NCBI GenBank assembly: GCA_934247225.1
Contig: CAKQJE010000037.1
Coordinates: forward strand, 1 to 6,927
Length of the DNA stretch: 6,927 nucleotides
Source: an uncultured Clostridia bacterium
GTDB lineage: Bacteria; Bacillota; Clostridia; Christensenellales; Borkfalkiaceae
Direction: 5' to 3'
Both the position numbers and the translations under genes were made by a program. Position 1 is the stretch's first letter; the number at the start of each line of letters is the position of its first letter. The notes under the pieces are model-generated. The model did no database searches and had not been told where the DNA came from. It saw only the letters and a list, made by a program, of their open reading frames with translations. Positions 5,669 to 6,927 of the stretch are shown here, in pieces.

Positions 5669-6718
5669 ATGACGATATCGGTTTGTCTTATTGTAAAAAA
5701 CGAAGAAAAAGTAATCGAAAGATGTTTAAAATCCGCGGCTTTATTTGCCGACGAAATTATAGTGACGGATACGGGCAGCAGTGACGAAACAAAGGAAATC
5801 GCGGGGAGATATACCGATAAAATTTACGATTTCAAATGGATAAACGATTTTTCCGCCGCAAGGAATTTTTCTTTTTCCAAAGCAAGTTCGGATATGCTTT
5901 TTTGGCTCGACGCCGACGATATTGTTTTAAAAGAAGACGCCGAGAAGATAAACGCTTTGAAACGCGAAAAAAATCATGCCGATACTTATATGATGAAGTA
6001 TTACGCGGCGGTCGACGAAAAATATAACCCGACTTTCGAATATTACAGAGAAAGACTTATGAAAAGGTGCGAATATGCGCATTTCAACGGTTTCGTTCAT
6101 GAATGCGTTCCGCCCTTCGGTAAAATAGTTTATTCGGATATAAAAGTAATTCACGATAAAATCGAAGCGTCGTCACCGACGAGAAATCTCGATATTTACG
6201 AGTATCATATAAAAAACGGCGCAGTTTTGAACGCAAGAGAGCAGTATTATTACTCAAAGGAGTATTTTTACCTCGGAAATTATAAAAAATGCGTCGAAGA
6301 ACTTGAAAAATTTCTTGCGATGAAAAATATTTATCGGGCGGACGAATGGGACGCGCTTCTTTCCGCTTATATTTGCAGCGAAAAAGTCGGGCTATGCGGC
6401 GGCGAGAAATTTTTGTTTTCTGCTCTCGAAAAATTCGGACCCGATTCGAAAACTCTTTGTTTTTTAGGTGATTATTACCGCAGAAATCTGGCTGTAAAAA
6501 AAGCCGAAAATTACTATAAAATGGCTGTTTTTTGCGAGGAGGAAAACAACGGGTTTTTCCATGAAAAGAAATATGATTTTTTAGAACCGTGTTTAAGGCT
6601 CGTGAAGCTTAATTACGAATGCGGGAATTACGATAAAGCAAAAGCATATCATAATCTTTGCAAAAAATTTTACCCGTCGGATAAAAGCGTAATGTTCAAT
6701 GAGAAATTTTTTAACTAA
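5669..6718 (+). CDS. Family 2 glycosyltransferase with C-terminal TPR-like helices
   Basis: The 349-residue protein begins directly with the GT-A fold: MTISVCLIVKNEE (1-13), the nucleotide-binding TGSSDET (35-41), WINDFSAARN (57-66), and the metal-binding motif WLDADD (79-84, with D81 and D83 as the DxD). H144-E145 in FNGFVHE is the conserved acceptor-side motif of this GT2 subgroup. From about residue 190 the sequence is helical with TPR-like character (for example YFYLGNYKKCVEELEKFL, 199-216, and NYDKAKAYHNLCKKFYP, 320-336). There is no membrane segment, so it should be cytosolic. Sugar and acceptor cannot be read from the sequence. Proteins of this architecture often adjoin collagen-like or repeat surface proteins. 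The divergent arrangement here suggests it sugars the collagen-like stalk, an inference from position only. Confidence 0.85.
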   Translation: MTISVCLIVKNEEKVIERCLKSAALFADEIIVTDTGSSDETKEIAGRYTDKIYDFKWINDFSAARNFSFSKASSDMLFWLDADDIVLKEDAEKINALKREKNHADTYMMKYYAAVDEKYNPTFEYYRERLMKRCEYAHFNGFVHECVPPFGKIVYSDIKVIHDKIEASSPTRNLDIYEYHIKNGAVLNAREQYYYSKEYFYLGNYKKCVEELEKFLAMKNIYRADEWDALLSAYICSEKVGLCGGEKFLFSALEKFGPDSKTLCFLGDYYRRNLAVKKAENYYKMAVFCEEENNGFFHEKKYDFLEPCLRLVKLNYECGNYDKAKAYHNLCKKFYPSDKSVMFNEKFFN

Positions 6719-6744
6719 AATTTTAATTATTCGTTGAAAATTTC

Positions 6745-6773
6745 TTGACTTATGGAATTATTTATAGTAAAAT
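6745..6773 (+). promoter_or_regulatory. Sigma-A type promoter for tRNA-Trp
   Basis: TTGACT (6745-6750) and TAAAAT (6768-6773) are 17 bp apart. Transcription is expected near 6780, about 7 bases before the mature tRNA 5' end. Confidence 0.85.
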
Positions 6774-6786
6774 AGACAGGCTTGAT

Positions 6787-6861
6787 AGGGGAGTGGCTCA
6801 ACGGTAGAGTAGCGGTCTCCAAAACCGTAGGTTGCGTGTTCGAATCGCGTCTCCCCTGCCA
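6787..6861 (+). tRNA. tRNA-Trp (anticodon CCA)
   Basis: All four arms can be folded. The acceptor stem pairs 6787-6793 with 6851-6857, all seven pairs Watson-Crick. The D arm is GCTC/GAGT with loop AACGGTA. The anticodon stem pairs 6812-6816 with 6824-6828, with CCA at 6819-6821 in loop CTCCAAA. The T stem pairs 6834-6838 with 6846-6850, with loop TTCGAAT. The discriminator is G6858, as bacterial tRNA-Trp requires, and the 3' CCA is encoded (6859-6861). The body without CCA is 72 nt. It reads UGG codons and has its own promoter. Confidence 0.97.
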
Positions 6862-6908
6862 AGTGAAAAGGCACCACGTAAACGTGGTGCCTTTTCACTT
6901 GGCAGGGG
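6853..6908. repeat. 26-bp perfect inverted repeat that includes the tRNA 3' end
   Basis: Every base from 6853 to 6878 pairs with 6883-6908, leaving only the loop TAAA (6879-6882). The left arm begins in the tRNA acceptor strand (CCCCTG) and runs through the encoded CCA. The match stops at 6852/6909 (T against T). It is longer than the terminator alone requires. Confidence 0.95.
6866..6895. terminator. Terminator after tRNA-Trp
   Basis: The inner part of the inverted repeat is a classic symmetrical terminator. AAAA leads into a 9-bp GC-rich stem (6870-6878 with 6883-6891), loop TAAA, then TTTT (6892-6895). It begins 4 bases after the tRNA CCA and could work in both directions. Confidence 0.75.
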
Positions 6909-6927
6909 TATCACGATGAGTACGCGG

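Noticed and set aside
6718..6743. AT-only inverted repeat after the glycosyltransferase as a terminator
   Set aside because: It has no G-C pairs in the stem and no following T-run. It overlaps the tRNA promoter region and is probably chance in AT-rich DNA.
6787..6927. - strand reading through tRNA-Trp giving a GDAIRTRNL-like peptide
   Set aside because: This is the usual spurious translation across a tRNA gene and not a protein.

Overview
The window looks like chromosomal DNA from an anaerobic, fermentative, probably gut-associated member of the Bacillota (class Clostridia or a relative). Evidence: an electron-bifurcating NfnAB pair, near-consensus sigma-A type promoters with 17-bp spacers, strong Shine-Dalgarno sites, a Gly-X-Thr collagen-like protein of the spore-surface (BclA) kind, and moderately AT-rich codon use. 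The assignment is inferred from gene content; no rRNA or other phylogenetic marker is present.

Layout, left to right: (1) the 3' end of a nucleoside/sugar-type ABC permease gene (2-430, +), closed by a hairpin terminator with a GNRA loop. (2) A strong promoter with a duplicated -10 box, a structured leader, then nfnA and nfnB (606-2889, +), which are 1 nt apart and translationally linked. They encode the NADH-dependent ferredoxin:NADP+ oxidoreductase that exchanges electrons between ferredoxin, NAD(H) and NADP(H). (3) guaB (2977-4476, +), an IMP dehydrogenase of the Tritrichomonas foetus-like type, with its own promoter and a terminator shared with the convergent gene. (4) A collagen-like surface protein gene (4534-5526, -) with 53 Gly-X-Y triplets and a C-terminal globular domain. 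(5) Divergent from it, a family 2 glycosyltransferase with TPR-like helices (5669-6718, +). (6) A tRNA-Trp gene (CCA anticodon, encoded 3' CCA), with a consensus promoter and followed by an unusually long perfect inverted repeat that includes the tRNA 3' end.

Regions 1-3 are housekeeping: nucleoside uptake, redox balancing and guanine nucleotide synthesis. Regions 4-5 form the likely accessory module: a threonine-rich collagen-like protein beside a glycosyltransferase, with facing CATA(C/T)AAT boxes between them. This suggests a co-expressed glycosylated surface or spore-coat filament. The most unexplained structure is the 26-bp perfect palindrome at 6853-6908, which pairs the acceptor end of tRNA-Trp with downstream DNA.

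No gap between genes exceeds 300 bases. I saw no CRISPR array, insertion sequence, riboswitch or transposase.
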